Position numbers and translations under genes: made by a program. A stretch of 64,000 bases of DNA from Streptomyces buecherae (GTDB taxonomy: Bacteria > Actinomycetota > Actinomycetes > Streptomycetales > Streptomycetaceae): the NCBI RefSeq assembly GCF_014295035.1, contig NZ_CP060404.1, forward strand, positions 5,616,001 to 5,680,000, written 5' to 3'. How positions within the stretch are numbered: the stretch's first letter is position 1; each line of letters opens with the position of its first letter. Below the pieces are notes generated by a model. It did not search any database and was not told the DNA's origin. It was given only the letters and a program-made list of their open reading frames with translations. Below, piece after piece: positions 22,430 through 31,972 of this stretch.

Positions 22430-23761
22430 TCACTTGGCCGAGACGGTGACCTTCTCGTCGTTCTTCAACTGCTCGACCAGCTTCTTGACCTGCGGCATGT
22501 CCCAGAGCACCGCCGAGCCCTTGGGGGTGCTGTAGCCGGGGTTGGCGACCGGCATGTTCATCTGCTTGCCGTCGCCGCCCGTGACGCCCTTCATCGCCCA
22601 GAACATCGAGCGCAGCTTCCACAGGCTCATGTCCTTGTCCACGATGAGCGAGTCGAGGCCCGCGCTCATGGTCGGGTAGAGCCGGAACGGGTTCAGGATG
22701 GTGCCGGGCGTCGCGGCCTGGGAGGCCAGCGTGGACAGGAACTTCTGCTGGTTCTTCGTACGCTCCAGGTCGCTGCCCGCCTCGTACCGGTTGCGGACGA
22801 AGGCCAGCGCGTCCTTGCCGTCCAGCGTCTGCTTGCCCTTCTTGAAGTCGGCGCCGGACTTCTTGTCCTTGATGTCGCGCGGGATGTCCATCTCGACGCC
22901 GCCGACCGCGTCCACGATCTTCGCGAAGCCGCCGAAGCCGATCTCCGCGTAGTGGTCGATCTTGAGGCCGGTGTTGTACTCGATCGTCCGGACCAGCAGC
23001 TCCGGGCCCTGGATGGAGAACGCGGCGTTGAGCTTCTGCTGCTGCTCCGGGATGCGCTTGCCGGACTCGGAACCGGTGAACGCGGGGATCGTCACCCAGG
23101 AGTCGCGCGGCAGGCTGACCATGGTGTTCCCGTTGTCCCCGACGTGCAGGATCATCATCGAGTCCGTGCGCTTGCCGTCGGCGGAGCCGGTGTGCAGGTC
23201 CTTCTTCTCCTCGTCGGACATGCCCTCGCGGCTGTCGGAACCCACGATCAGGTAGTTGGTGCCGCTGCCGCCGCTCGGCCGGTCCTCCACGGCGCCCAGG
23301 TCGACCTCGCGCTTGAGCTTGGAGTCGGCCCAGAAGTACGTGCCGATGGAGACGACCAGGAGGAACGCGAAGACGCTGACCAGGCCGATCGTGATCCGCT
23401 TGCGCCAGTTCGGGCGCACGGGCGGCGGGCCGGGCGGGGCGCCGTGCGGCGACTGGCCGCCACCCGGGTCGCGGGGGAGGGGGCCGCGGCCGGCGCCGTA
23501 GACCTGACCGGTGTTGTACCCGTCGTCATAGCCGTCGCCGGCGTGCGCGCCGTCGTAACCGGGGGGCTGCTGCTGGGGCGGGACCGCGCCGCGCGGCGAC
23601 ATCCCGGGCGGCAGCGGCGGTCCGCCCTGCGGACCGCGGGACGCGGGGTCGCGGCGGACGTGCGGCATCGAACGCGCGATGTCGGGCGCGGGGCCGCGAC
23701 CGGCGCCGCCGCCGCGCCCCCGGTCACCGTCGCCATTCCACCCCTCGGGCCAATTGCTCAT
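22430..23761 (-). CDS. LCP family (LytR-CpsA-Psr) cell-wall ligase, no C-terminal LytR_C domain
   Basis: 443 residues from ATG 23761 (MSNWPEGWNGDGDR). LCP proteins transfer glycopolymers from undecaprenyl-phosphate carriers to peptidoglycan outside the membrane. The N-terminal ~150 residues are Gly/Pro/Arg-rich and cytoplasmic. One membrane helix follows (ITIGLVSVFAFLLVVSIGTY). The LCP domain shows NYLIVGSDSREG, DSMMILHVGDNGNTMVSLPR with the conserved Arg, INAAFSIQGPELLVRTIEYN, GGVEMDIPRDIKD and ALAFVRNRYEAGSDLERTKN. This is the first of five LCP paralogues in the region. Its own terminator suggests an independent unit. Confidence 0.93.
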   Translation of the reverse strand: MSNWPEGWNGDGDRGRGGGAGRGPAPDIARSMPHVRRDPASRGPQGGPPLPPGMSPRGAVPPQQQPPGYDGAHAGDGYDDGYNTGQVYGAGRGPLPRDPGGGQSPHGAPPGPPPVRPNWRKRITIGLVSVFAFLLVVSIGTYFWADSKLKREVDLGAVEDRPSGGSGTNYLIVGSDSREGMSDEEKKDLHTGSADGKRTDSMMILHVGDNGNTMVSLPRDSWVTIPAFTGSESGKRIPEQQQKLNAAFSIQGPELLVRTIEYNTGLKIDHYAEIGFGGFAKIVDAVGGVEMDIPRDIKDKKSGADFKKGKQTLDGKDALAFVRNRYEAGSDLERTKNQQKFLSTLASQAATPGTILNPFRLYPTMSAGLDSLIVDKDMSLWKLRSMFWAMKGVTGGDGKQMNMPVANPGYSTPKGSAVLWDMPQVKKLVEQLKNDEKVTVSAK

Positions 23762-24162
23762 AGCCGAAGTTTGCCCGCTCACACCAGCGCGCTCACAGGG
23801 CGGGTGCGGTCTTGGGGCGGTGCTGTTGCAGAGCTGATGCATTACGAGGGGCGCATAAGCGGCGGCCATGACCATTCAGGCCCAGGCCGTGGCGGCGGCA
23901 ATTCAGGGCAAACCGCCCTCCGGATCCGCGTCGAAGATCGCCCACCGTACCGACACCGCGTACGGGTCGTGTCGGACGGTGGTCGGATGGTGGACGGCGG
24001 CGGGCCGGTCCGCCGGGGCCGGTCGGCGCCAGACCGCCCCGTACCGTCGATCGCGTCCCGTGGCGCCCGCGCTGACCAGCGTAGATGTACGGCGAGCGAC
24101 GGCAGGGCGGCGTCGACGGCGTCCGAACATGATGTCGGGGCCGTCCGCTTATGGTGGAGGGC
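23762..24162. other. Divergent intergenic region, 401 bp
   Basis: This lies between the LCP gene (-) and the thioesterase gene (+) and should carry both promoters. It contains short imperfect repeats (GGACGGTGGTCGGATGGTGGAC around 23976-23997). No clear -35/-10 pair or small coding frame was found. Confidence 0.35.
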
Positions 24163-24702
24163 ATGACTGATCAGGGCCCTACGGCGGCGGGGGACGACCT
24201 TCCCGGCAAGCCGACCTCGGCGTCGCGCACGACGCTGTCGCACATCATGACGGCGGCGGACACGAACCTCCTCGGGACCGTCCACGGCGGCGTGATCATG
24301 AAACTGGTCGATGACGCGGCCGGAGCGGTCGCCGGCCGGCACTCGGGCGGGCCCGCCGTCACGGCGTCCATGGACGAGATGGCGTTCCTCTCGCCGGTGC
24401 GCGTCGGCGACCTCGTCCACGTGCACGCGCAGTGCAACTGGACCGGCCGCACCTCCATGGAGATCGGCGTGCGCGTCATGGCCGAGCGGTGGAACGAGTC
24501 CACGCCCGCCACTCAGGTCGGCAGCGCCTACCTGGTGTTCGCCGCCGTCGACGCGGACGGCATGCCGCGCGGCGTGCCGCCGGTCATCCCCGACTCGGAG
24601 CGCAACGCGCGCCGCTTCCAGGAGGCGCAGATCCGGCGCACGCACCGGCTCGCCAGGCGCCGCGCCATCCGGGAACTGCGCGAGCAGCGCCCGGACGAGT
24701 GA
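24163..24702 (+). CDS. Acyl-CoA thioesterase (hotdog fold, YciA/BACH-like)
   Basis: 179 residues from ATG 24163, because GGAGG is five bases upstream; ATG 24151 precedes that site. Acyl-CoA hydrolase of the hotdog superfamily: LGTVHGGVIMKLVDDAAGAV carries the HGG motif on the hot-dog helix, followed by VTASMDEMAFLSPVRVGDLV, typical of cytosolic long-chain acyl-CoA hydrolases. The charged C-terminal helix RRTHRLARRRAIRELRE is common in actinobacterial members. It is convergent with the small lipoprotein gene. The chain-length preference is unknown. Confidence 0.9.
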   Translation: MTDQGPTAAGDDLPGKPTSASRTTLSHIMTAADTNLLGTVHGGVIMKLVDDAAGAVAGRHSGGPAVTASMDEMAFLSPVRVGDLVHVHAQCNWTGRTSMEIGVRVMAERWNESTPATQVGSAYLVFAAVDADGMPRGVPPVIPDSERNARRFQEAQIRRTHRLARRRAIRELREQRPDE

Positions 24703-24730
24703 CCCGGCCTTCCCGGCACACGAGCCGGGC

Positions 24731-24973
24731 TCAGCGGGGCACCGGCGTCGTCGTGGTGCGCCCCGGCTGCCTGCCGTCCGGGGCGTAGTCGCAGTCGAGG
24801 CTGGACATCTCGCGGTCGCCGTCCTCCGAGTCGATGATGACCACGCCCGTGCAGGCCCGGCCGTGCTCGTCGGTCCACGTGACGAGTTCGCTCCGGTCCG
24901 ACTGTGCGCAGCCCACGAGCAGCGCGCCCACCGCCGTCGCCGCGGCCGTGGTGACGAGTCTTCGCACCCTCAT
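24731..24973 (-). CDS. Small lipoprotein, 80 residues
   Basis: Start ATG 24973 with GGAGAAGGAC upstream. A signal peptide (MRVRRLVTTAAATAVG) leads to a lipobox LLVGC with Cys22, so the mature protein should be lipid-anchored outside the membrane. The mature part has a second and third Cys (GRACTGVV and SSLDCDY), probably a disulfide, and ends in a Thr-rich tail. No family recognised. It lies downstream of and co-oriented with the LCP gene at 25144 (~170 bp gap), so a cell-wall context is likely. Confidence 0.72.
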   Translation of the reverse strand: MRVRRLVTTAAATAVGALLVGCAQSDRSELVTWTDEHGRACTGVVIIDSEDGDREMSSLDCDYAPDGRQPGRTTTTPVPR

Positions 24974-25143
24974 GTCCTTCTCCCCCCGCCGCCCCGTGCC
25001 GGGGCGGGTCGTCGCGGCGCACCCCCCGTGCGCCGACCCACCCGTCATCATGCGGCTGGTCGGCCGTCGGGCACAGAGGGCGGACGAAGCCGGGGGAGGG
25101 CGGCGGGCGGATGAGAGCGGGGTGGCACCGGCCGACGGCGCCG

Positions 25144-26637
25144 CTACGAGCAGCTCACCTCGTCGCCCTTGACCGCCGACCCGGCGACCGGGGTCGGGTG
25201 CTCCGGGCGTACCGGGCGCACGCCCCGGTGCTCGGTGCCCAGCGTGACCTGGAGCACCGGGCCCTGGCCGCGCACCGCGCGGAGCGTGGCGCCGGGCAGG
25301 GCCGTGGCCAGGGAGCGGGCCGAGTCCCGCCAGCGCGGGTCGTGGGCGATCACGGTGTGCGGAGCTCCGCGCTCGCGCGCGTTGCTGGCCACGCCGGTGG
25401 TGGCGAACCCGGTCGCGCGTAGCGCGCGGTCCGTCCTGGCGCCGAGCCCGGTGCGGTCGGTGCCGTTGACGACCTGGACCCGGATCTGCGCCGGGTCGAT
25501 CTCGACCGCGGTGGCCCGGGGCCGGCGCGGGCGCTGCGGGGCCAGCGGGCGGTCCTCGCGGATGGCCTCGAAGAGCTTGTCGGCCCGCGCCTCGTTCCAC
25601 CGTACGGTCGAGCCGACGCCCGGCACCGAGTAGCTGACGTCCCCGACAGGTACCGAGGCGAACTCCGACGAAGCGGGCGAGAAGCCCCGCATGGCCTTGC
25701 CCAGCTTGACGAGTTCGGCGCTGCCCAACTGCCGGTCGGCGCGCACCGAGCCGAGCACGGACGAGGCCACCCTCGCGAACTTGACCGGGTTGAGCAGCAC
25801 CCCGCTGGCGGTCGCCTTGTCGATGAGAGCGGCCAGGAACCGCTGCTGACGCTGCATCCGGCCCAGGTCGGCGGCGCCGTCCACGTGCCGCGACCGCACG
25901 TACTGCAGGGCCTCGCCGCCGACCAGCGTGTGCCGCCCGGCGGCCAGGTCGAGCCCGGTGTACCGGTCCTTCAGCGGCCGTACGGTGCACACCTCGACGC
26001 CGCCGACCACGTCCACGGTCCGCATGAAGGTGGCGAAGTCGACCTCCAGGTAGTGGTCGATGTGCACGCCCGTCATGTGCTCGACGGTGCGCACGGTCAG
26101 GCTCGGGCCGCCCTCCGCGTACGCCGCGTTGATCTTCTGCGCGTGGGCGCGGCGCACGGTGCCGGTCGCCGGATCGGTGTACGCGGGGATCTCGGCGTAC
26201 GAGTCGCGCGGCAGGCTGACCACGCTGGCGCGCTCGTGGTCGTCCGAGAGGTGGACGAGCATCAGGGTGTCGGCGCAGTTGCAGGGGGCGCCGCCGAGCC
26301 GGTACTTGGCCTTCTCCTCGGGCGTGATCGCCTCGCGCCGATCGACGCCGGCGACCAGGAAGTTCGTCCCGTCGCCGGCGGCGGGGCGGTGGTCGAGGGA
26401 CCCGAACGGGTCGACCCGGTCGATGCCGTTCTCCAGGCCGGAGACCATCGCGTGCCCGGCCCCGCCGGCGATCAGCACCGTCACGGCGACGGACACGGAC
26501 AGCCGCCGTCCCCAGCGGGGCCGGTCGCCGCGCCCCGACCTGGTCCGCGCCGCGGCGACGGGCGGGGCGGCGGGCTCGCGCGGGGTGCGGGGCCGGCGCT
26601 GCGGGGGCGGGTGCGGGGAGCGGTCCGGTTGGGTCAC
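25144..26637 (-). CDS. LCP family cell-wall ligase with C-terminal LytR_C domain
   Basis: 497 residues from GTG 26637 (VTQPDRSPHPPPQ), with GGAGG ten bases upstream. A Pro/Arg-rich cytoplasmic head precedes one helix (LSVSVAVTVLIAGGAGHAMV). LCP motifs are NFLVAGVDRREA, LMLVHLSDDHERASVVSLPR, INAAYAEGGPSLTVRTVEHM, VVGGVEVCTVRPLKD and ALQYVRSRHVDGAADLGRMQ. A pair of Cys in GGAPCNCADT is unusual in the region. The last ~120 residues are a LytR_C domain (IRVQVVNGTDRTGLGARTD). It is divergent from the glycosyltransferase at 26906, which may make the polymer it attaches. Confidence 0.92.
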   Translation of the reverse strand: MTQPDRSPHPPPQRRPRTPREPAAPPVAAARTRSGRGDRPRWGRRLSVSVAVTVLIAGGAGHAMVSGLENGIDRVDPFGSLDHRPAAGDGTNFLVAGVDRREAITPEEKAKYRLGGAPCNCADTLMLVHLSDDHERASVVSLPRDSYAEIPAYTDPATGTVRRAHAQKINAAYAEGGPSLTVRTVEHMTGVHIDHYLEVDFATFMRTVDVVGGVEVCTVRPLKDRYTGLDLAAGRHTLVGGEALQYVRSRHVDGAADLGRMQRQQRFLAALIDKATASGVLLNPVKFARVASSVLGSVRADRQLGSAELVKLGKAMRGFSPASSEFASVPVGDVSYSVPGVGSTVRWNEARADKLFEAIREDRPLAPQRPRRPRATAVEIDPAQIRVQVVNGTDRTGLGARTDRALRATGFATTGVASNARERGAPHTVIAHDPRWRDSARSLATALPGATLRAVRGQGPVLQVTLGTEHRGVRPVRPEHPTPVAGSAVKGDEVSCS

Positions 26638-26905
26638 TGGGGGAGACCTCCGCGACGGGCTGGGGGCGGGCGGGCACGCAGAGCGGGAGGAACGCCCGGC
26701 ACAGCGTGGGCAGAACAGGGCGAAGTCGGGCGAAGCGGCTCGAAGTGAACATCGTAAGTCCATATGATGAGCGCCACAGCTCCCCACGCCGGTCATCGCG
26801 CCGGCGGCCACCCGCCCGGTGCGCCTCCGCATCCCCCATTAGCGGTAACGTGGCCCGTACTACCCGCAGTCACCTGGGCGGCGACCCCTGTACCCCCGAG
26901 GGAAG

Positions 26906-27934
26906 ATGTCTGAGTCACAGCCTCCGGCCGTATCCGTGATCATGCCGGTGCTCAACGAGGAGCGTCACCTGCGCAATTCCGTCCGGCACATCCTGGAACA
27001 GGAGTACGCCGGCGAGCTGGAGGTGGTGATCGCCCTCGGCCCGTCCACGGACCGTACGGACGAGATCGCCGCCGAGCTGGTGCGCGAGGACCCTCGGGTG
27101 CACACGGTGCCCAACCCCACGGGACGCACGCCCGCCGCGCTGAACGCGGCGATCAAGGCGTCGCGCCACCCGGTGGTGGTGCGCGTCGACGGCCACGGCA
27201 TGCTCTCCGCGAACTACATCGCCACCGCGGTGCGACTCCTTGAGGAGACCGGCGCGCAGAACGTGGGCGGCATCATGCATGCCGAGGGCGAGAACGACTG
27301 GGAGCACGCCGTCGCCGCCGCCATGACCTCCAAGATCGGCGTGGGCAACGCGGCCTTCCACACCGGCGGCGCCGCGGCCCCGGCCGAGACCGTCTACCTG
27401 GGTGTCTTCCGCCGCGAGGCGCTGGAACAACAGGGCGGCTACAACGAGGAGTTCATCCGTGCCCAGGACTGGGAGCTGAACTTCCGCATCCGCGAGGCGG
27501 GCGGCCTGATCTGGTTCTCGCCCGAGCTGAAGGTCTCCTACCGGCCGCGGCCGAGCATGCGCGCGCTGGCCAAGCAGTACAAGGACTACGGCCGCTGGCG
27601 GCACGTGGTGGCCCGCTACCACCAGGGCTCGATCAACCTGCGCTACCTCGCCCCGCCGACCGCCGTGGTGGCCATCGCCGCGGGCCTGGTCGTCGGCGTC
27701 GCGCTCACCCCGTGGGGCCTGGTCGTCCCCGGCGGCTACCTCGCGGCGATCGTCGCCGGCTCCGTCCCGGCGGGCAAGGGGCTGCCGGTCGGCGCCCGGC
27801 TGCGGATCCCGCTCGCCCTCGCCACCATGCACCTCTCCTGGGGCTGGGGCTTCCTGACCAGCCCCCGGGCGCTGGCGAAGAAGGTCATCGCCAGCCGCCG
27901 CCCCGCCGTCGTCGCCAGCGGCTCGGGCGTCTGA
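26906..27934 (+). CDS. Family 2 glycosyltransferase (ExoA-like), membrane-associated
   Basis: 342 residues from ATG 26906, with GAGGGAAG upstream. The N-terminus is a GT-A fold: VSVIMPVLNEERHLRNSVRH, then IALGPSTDRTDEIAAE, the donor-metal motif VRVDGHG in place of a canonical DxD, and RAQDWELNFRIREAGG as the acceptor/catalytic region. The last ~100 residues hold two or three hydrophobic segments (AVVAIAAGLVVGVALTPWGL, GGYLAAIVAGSV). The similarity is to succinoglycan-type ExoA enzymes that build lipid-linked polysaccharide. Its setting among LCP ligases suggests a wall polymer substrate. Confidence 0.9.
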   Translation: MSESQPPAVSVIMPVLNEERHLRNSVRHILEQEYAGELEVVIALGPSTDRTDEIAAELVREDPRVHTVPNPTGRTPAALNAAIKASRHPVVVRVDGHGMLSANYIATAVRLLEETGAQNVGGIMHAEGENDWEHAVAAAMTSKIGVGNAAFHTGGAAAPAETVYLGVFRREALEQQGGYNEEFIRAQDWELNFRIREAGGLIWFSPELKVSYRPRPSMRALAKQYKDYGRWRHVVARYHQGSINLRYLAPPTAVVAIAAGLVVGVALTPWGLVVPGGYLAAIVAGSVPAGKGLPVGARLRIPLALATMHLSWGWGFLTSPRALAKKVIASRRPAVVASGSGV

Positions 27935-28132
27935 GCCCCGCCGCGACACCTCCGTACGACGACGCCGTACGACACCGCCGTACGCCGCCGACGCGCCGGC
28001 GAGGCTGAAGGCCCGCGCGCCCGCGCCTGGGCCGGCAGCGCCGCCCGGCGGGGCAGGGCCCCAGCCGGCGGGTCGACAGCCTGACCGACCGGTCGGGCCG
28101 GGCGCCACCAGGCGCGGCCGGCCCGGCCGGGA

Positions 28133-30013
28133 CTAGAACGTGTAGACCGGGTTCACCTTCATGCACGCCGTGTCGTCGTCGCCGTTGAGCGCGTCCGCGC
28201 TGTCCGGCGCCTTGGTGTCCTGGTCCCGCTCCTCGCCTCCGGCGCCGTCGCCACTGCCCGCGTCCCCGCCGTCGGCCGGCTTCGGGAAGCTGGTGCCCTC
28301 CCGCCAGTCCGCGCCCACGACCACCGTCACCTGCGGCAGCCCGGAGCCGAGCTGGACGGCGCTCTTGGGCAGGCCGAGCGAGTCCGCGACGGCCAGCGCG
28401 TTGGCGCGCTGCTCCTCGGTCGCGTACGTCACCGTCGTCGCCGCCTGCGGCTTGGGCGTCGGGTCCGCGATGGCCTGGTGGAAGCCGTCCGCGATCAGCG
28501 CGTCCGCGATGGCCGAGGCGCGCTGCGGCACCGGGGCCAGCGAGGGGGAGCCGGTGCCGTTCTGGACGGCGACGGCGATCTCGCCCTTGGGCGCGGCGGG
28601 CACCGTGGGCTCGGTGGTCTTCTTCGGCGGGAGCTTCTTCTTGTCCTTGCCGTCGAGCGCGATGTCGTTGCGGATCAACTCGAACAGCTTGTCCGCGTCA
28701 CCCGGCTTGGGCACGACGTGCGCCTTGCTCCGCGGGTCCGGAATCCACGGCATCGTCGTCATGGTGATCCGCTTGGTGGGCACCCGCTTGAGGTCGTTGC
28801 CCAGGTCGTAGAGCTTCTTGACGGTGCCGAGCCCCGGGTCCACCTTGAGCGCCTTGGTCGCCGCCTCGGCCAGGTCCATCAGCTTGCCCGGGTCGGACAG
28901 CTTGGTGCCGGACTTGAGTTGGCGGACCATCGCGTTCATGTACATGTGCTGGGCCTTGGCCCGGCCGATGTCGCTGCCGTCCTCGAAGCCGTGCCGGGTG
29001 CGCAGCCACTGCAGGGCCTGCTGGCCCTTGATGTCGTGCTCGCCCTTGTTCAGGTGCAGCCCCGAGTCGGGGTCCTTGACGTTGTTGTCCACGCAGACCG
29101 GCACGCCGCCGACGGCGTCGGCCATGTCCACCACGCCCGCGAAGTCGATCATCATGAAGTGGTCGATCGGGACCCCGGCGAGCCCCTCCCAGGTGGCGAC
29201 CGTGCAGCCGGGGCCGCCGTTCTGGAGGCTGGAGTTGATGATGTTGCGGTCGGACTCCGGGTAGACCGTGCCGTCGTCATCGATGCACTTGGGTATGGTC
29301 ACCCGGGTGTCGCGCGGGATGCTCACCACCGACATGTTGCTGCGGTCGGCGGAGACGTGCACCAGCATCTGCACGTCGGCCAGCGGCTTGCGGTCGGCGT
29401 CCGCGCGCGAGCCGCCGAGCTTGATGTTCTCCTCGGTGTTCCGGCTGTCGGAGCCGAGCAGCAGGATGTTCAGCGGGGTCTGGCCGTCCGCGTTGGGCGT
29501 GCTGCGGTCCAGCCGGTTCTCGCCGAGGTTGAGGGTGTCCTTCTCTATGTTGCCGTTGAGGTGCTGGTAGTAGAGGTAGCCGGCGCCGGCCGTGCCGAGG
29601 ATGACGAACGCCAGTCCGCCCGCCGACCACAGCAGTACGCGCCGCCCCTTGCCCGGCCCCCGGCTGCGCCGCCGGCCGCCCGCGCGCCGCGCGCCGCCGC
29701 CCCGAGGCGCCGGTACACCGCCGCCCCCGTGGCCGCCGCGCTCCCCGTCGTCACCGCCGCCGGGCGTGGCCGGCGGCGCGGCCGGCCCACGGGCGCGCCG
29801 CCCCCCGGCCCGCGAGCCCGCGCCGGACGCCGCCGCGGCGGCCTCGGTCGAGCGCGCGCCCGGCAGGCCCGCGCCCGCACCGGCCCGGCCGGGGGCGGCC
29901 TGCGGCCTGGCCGTCTCGGCGTCGCCCTCGTAGAGGCTGTCATCCCAGCCGAGTTCGCGGGCCTCCGGAACGCGCCGTCTCGATCGCCCCCCTCGCGTGC
30001 CGTTGTGCCGCAT
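28133..30013 (-). CDS. LCP family cell-wall ligase with LytR_C domain
   Basis: 626 residues from ATG 30013 (MRHNGTRGGRSRRR). It is the longest of the five paralogues because of a ~130-residue Gly/Arg/Ala-rich cytoplasmic head. One helix follows (VLLWSAGGLAFVILGTAGAG), with YYQHLNGNI after it, a motif shared with the next two LCP proteins. LCP motifs are NILLLGSDSRNTEEN, VHVSADRSNMSVVSIPRDTR, INSSLQNGGPGCTVATWEGL, VGGVPVCVDNNVKD and ALQWLRTRHGFEDGSDIGRA. LytR_C is near the end (IAVAVQNGTGSPSLAPV). It is third in a row of three co-directional LCP genes, 57 bp after the previous one. Confidence 0.93.
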   Translation of the reverse strand: MRHNGTRGGRSRRRVPEARELGWDDSLYEGDAETARPQAAPGRAGAGAGLPGARSTEAAAAASGAGSRAGGRRARGPAAPPATPGGGDDGERGGHGGGGVPAPRGGGARRAGGRRRSRGPGKGRRVLLWSAGGLAFVILGTAGAGYLYYQHLNGNIEKDTLNLGENRLDRSTPNADGQTPLNILLLGSDSRNTEENIKLGGSRADADRKPLADVQMLVHVSADRSNMSVVSIPRDTRVTIPKCIDDDGTVYPESDRNIINSSLQNGGPGCTVATWEGLAGVPIDHFMMIDFAGVVDMADAVGGVPVCVDNNVKDPDSGLHLNKGEHDIKGQQALQWLRTRHGFEDGSDIGRAKAQHMYMNAMVRQLKSGTKLSDPGKLMDLAEAATKALKVDPGLGTVKKLYDLGNDLKRVPTKRITMTTMPWIPDPRSKAHVVPKPGDADKLFELIRNDIALDGKDKKKLPPKKTTEPTVPAAPKGEIAVAVQNGTGSPSLAPVPQRASAIADALIADGFHQAIADPTPKPQAATTVTYATEEQRANALAVADSLGLPKSAVQLGSGLPQVTVVVGADWREGTSFPKPADGGDAGSGDGAGGEERDQDTKAPDSADALNGDDDTACMKVNPVYTF

Positions 30014-30070
30014 CGGGCCTCCCCACTACTCGGTCGTGCTGCCGGCCTGATGGGGCGGGCGAATCGCAGG

Positions 30071-31804
30071 TTACTTCGCGCAGACGTTCTTATCGTCCGC
30101 CCCGATGCGCTGGACACCCTCCGGTGCCTTGCGCGGGGCGGTGATCGGAACGCCCTTGCCCTTGTAGTCCTCGCCCAGCGTCAACGTCATCTCCGCCATG
30201 GGGTCGGCCTCCACGGTGCCCGGCTTGAGCGCGGACCCTGGCAGACCCATGCTGTCGGCGAGCCGTCGGGCCTGGTCGGCCTGGTTGGGCGCGTACTCCA
30301 AGGTGGTCTTCTTGATCTCCGACGGCGCGTTCTGGCCGTTGGTGCTGTGAATTATCCCCTCTTCGTTCTGCATCCAGGTCACCGTCTCCTGTGCCGCGCC
30401 CAGCTTGCCGCTGCCGTTGAGCACTTTCACCCGAACGTTCGCGGGATCGGCCTTGGTTCCCTTCAGCCGGGCGGCCTCCTTGCCCTTGGCGGCCTTCTCC
30501 TTCTTCTTGACCTCGGTCAGCGACACGTCCTGGCGGACCATGGCGAACAGCGGCTCCGCCTTGGGTTTGTCCAACAGGACGGTCACCTGATCGGTGTTGT
30601 CGAAGACCGGCACTGTCGCGAAGGTGATGTTCTTGATGTCGACCTTGCTCAGGTCCTTACCGAGATCCATCAGCTTCTTTACGCTCCCAATGCCGGTGTC
30701 GACCGTGAGGGCGTCGGTGGCGGCGTTGCTGAGCTTCCACATCTTCTTCGGGTTGGAGAAGGTGCCGCCCGACTTCATCTCGCGGATCATCGAACTCAGG
30801 AACTGCTGCTGGAGCTTGATGCGGTCCAGGTCGCTCTCGAAGCCGACGCCGTGCCGGGTCCGGACGAAGGCGAGTGCGTCCTCGCCCTGGATCTTGTGCC
30901 GCCCCGCGCTGAGCTTCAGCTTCGACTTCGGGTCGTCGATGTCGCGGGCCAGGCACACCTCGACGCCGCCCACCGCCGACGACAGCGTCTTGACCGCGTT
31001 GAAGTCGGCCATCATGAAGTGGTCCACCTCAAGGCCGGTCAGCTTCTCCACGGTGTTCCAGGTGCAGCCCGGATCGCGCCCGTCCTGGCCGAGGCTGGAG
31101 TTGAACCGCACCTGACGCTCGCCGGGGATGGTCTTGCGGGAGCCGTCCTCCTGCTTGACGGTGCAGTCCGGGACGTCGGTGATCAGGTCGCGCGGGATGC
31201 TCAGCGCGGTGGCGTTCGAACGGTCCTCGGAGACGTGGAAGAGGATCGTGGTGTCCGCGTGGCCCACGCTGTCCTTGTCGCCGTAGCTCCCGTTGCCCTT
31301 GCCGGAGCGCGTGTCGGTGCCGATCACCAATATGTTGACCGGCCCGTCGATGACGGCGGGATTGTTCTCGCCGACGTCGACCTTCTTGATGTTGCCGTTC
31401 AGGTGCTGGTACACGAGGTACGCCGCGACCGAGCCGCCCACCAGCAGGAACGCCATCGTCCCGCCGCCCCAGATGAGGGCCTTCTTGGTCTTGGACTTCT
31501 TCGGCTTGGGCTTGCGGCGACTGACGGGCCCCGACTGCTGCGGCACGCCACCGGCCCCACCCTTGGCGTCCCGGCCGCCGCGCGGCGCGGCCCGCCGCCC
31601 GCGTTGCTCGGGGACGGCGCGTCGACGGGCGGCCTCCCTGGCCGCGGCCCTGCCGCCGGGTGCGGGTGCGGGTGCGGACGCGGGCGGCTCCGAGGTGTCC
31701 GCGGAGGTGTCCAGCCGCAGCTCGTAGCTGCCGGTGCTCGGATTGAATACCCACTGATCAGCGGGGTCGAAATCGCCCGCCTGCCCACGGCCTTGCGCGT
31801 CCAC
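30071..31804 (-). CDS. LCP family cell-wall ligase with LytR_C domain
   Basis: 577 residues from GTG 31804 (VDAQGRGQAGDFDPADQWVF), with GGAGGA 12 bases upstream. Unlike its neighbours it opens with a conserved-looking WVFNPSTGSYELRLD segment before the Arg/Ala-rich stretch. One helix (IWGGGTMAFLLVGGSVAAYL) precedes YQHLNGNI. LCP motifs are NILVIGTDTRSGKGN, LFHVSEDRSNATALSIPRDL, NSSLGQDGRDPGCTWNTVEK, VGGVEVCLARDIDDP and ALAFVRTRHGVGFESDLDRI. LytR_C is VRVKVLNGSGKLGAAQE. A sigma-E-like promoter and a palindrome lie in its 220-bp upstream gap. Confidence 0.93.
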   Translation of the reverse strand: MDAQGRGQAGDFDPADQWVFNPSTGSYELRLDTSADTSEPPASAPAPAPGGRAAAREAARRRAVPEQRGRRAAPRGGRDAKGGAGGVPQQSGPVSRRKPKPKKSKTKKALIWGGGTMAFLLVGGSVAAYLVYQHLNGNIKKVDVGENNPAVIDGPVNILVIGTDTRSGKGNGSYGDKDSVGHADTTILFHVSEDRSNATALSIPRDLITDVPDCTVKQEDGSRKTIPGERQVRFNSSLGQDGRDPGCTWNTVEKLTGLEVDHFMMADFNAVKTLSSAVGGVEVCLARDIDDPKSKLKLSAGRHKIQGEDALAFVRTRHGVGFESDLDRIKLQQQFLSSMIREMKSGGTFSNPKKMWKLSNAATDALTVDTGIGSVKKLMDLGKDLSKVDIKNITFATVPVFDNTDQVTVLLDKPKAEPLFAMVRQDVSLTEVKKKEKAAKGKEAARLKGTKADPANVRVKVLNGSGKLGAAQETVTWMQNEEGIIHSTNGQNAPSEIKKTTLEYAPNQADQARRLADSMGLPGSALKPGTVEADPMAEMTLTLGEDYKGKGVPITAPRKAPEGVQRIGADDKNVCAK

Positions 31805-31940
31805 GGTCGTCTGTGTCCTCCGTCGGTGCCACGCAGCGCCTCCCCCTCGGCGCGCGGTCAATCATCTGCTGCAGGGCGCGGAAAAGCCTTGGTCCAGCGC
31901 TCCGGATCGCTCACACTATCCGCCAACTTCATTCGGCAGC

Positions 31941-31966
31941 GACGCCGGTGCCCGTTCGCGCGTTCC
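31941..31966 (-). promoter_or_regulatory. Possible sigma-E-type promoter of the LCP gene at 30071
   Basis: On the minus strand GGAAC (31966-31962) is followed by 18 bases and GTC (31943-31941), resembling the cell-envelope-stress sigma-E consensus of Streptomyces. It would start transcription ~130 bases before GTG 31804. Envelope-stress control fits an LCP gene, but the motif is short and could be chance. Confidence 0.35.
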
Positions 31967-31972
31967 TACAAC

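Noticed and set aside
21974..24166. A 730-codon plus-strand frame covering the repeat array and the LCP gene
   Set aside because: It is antisense to the LCP gene, its repeat part has no start with a ribosome site, and no domain is seen.
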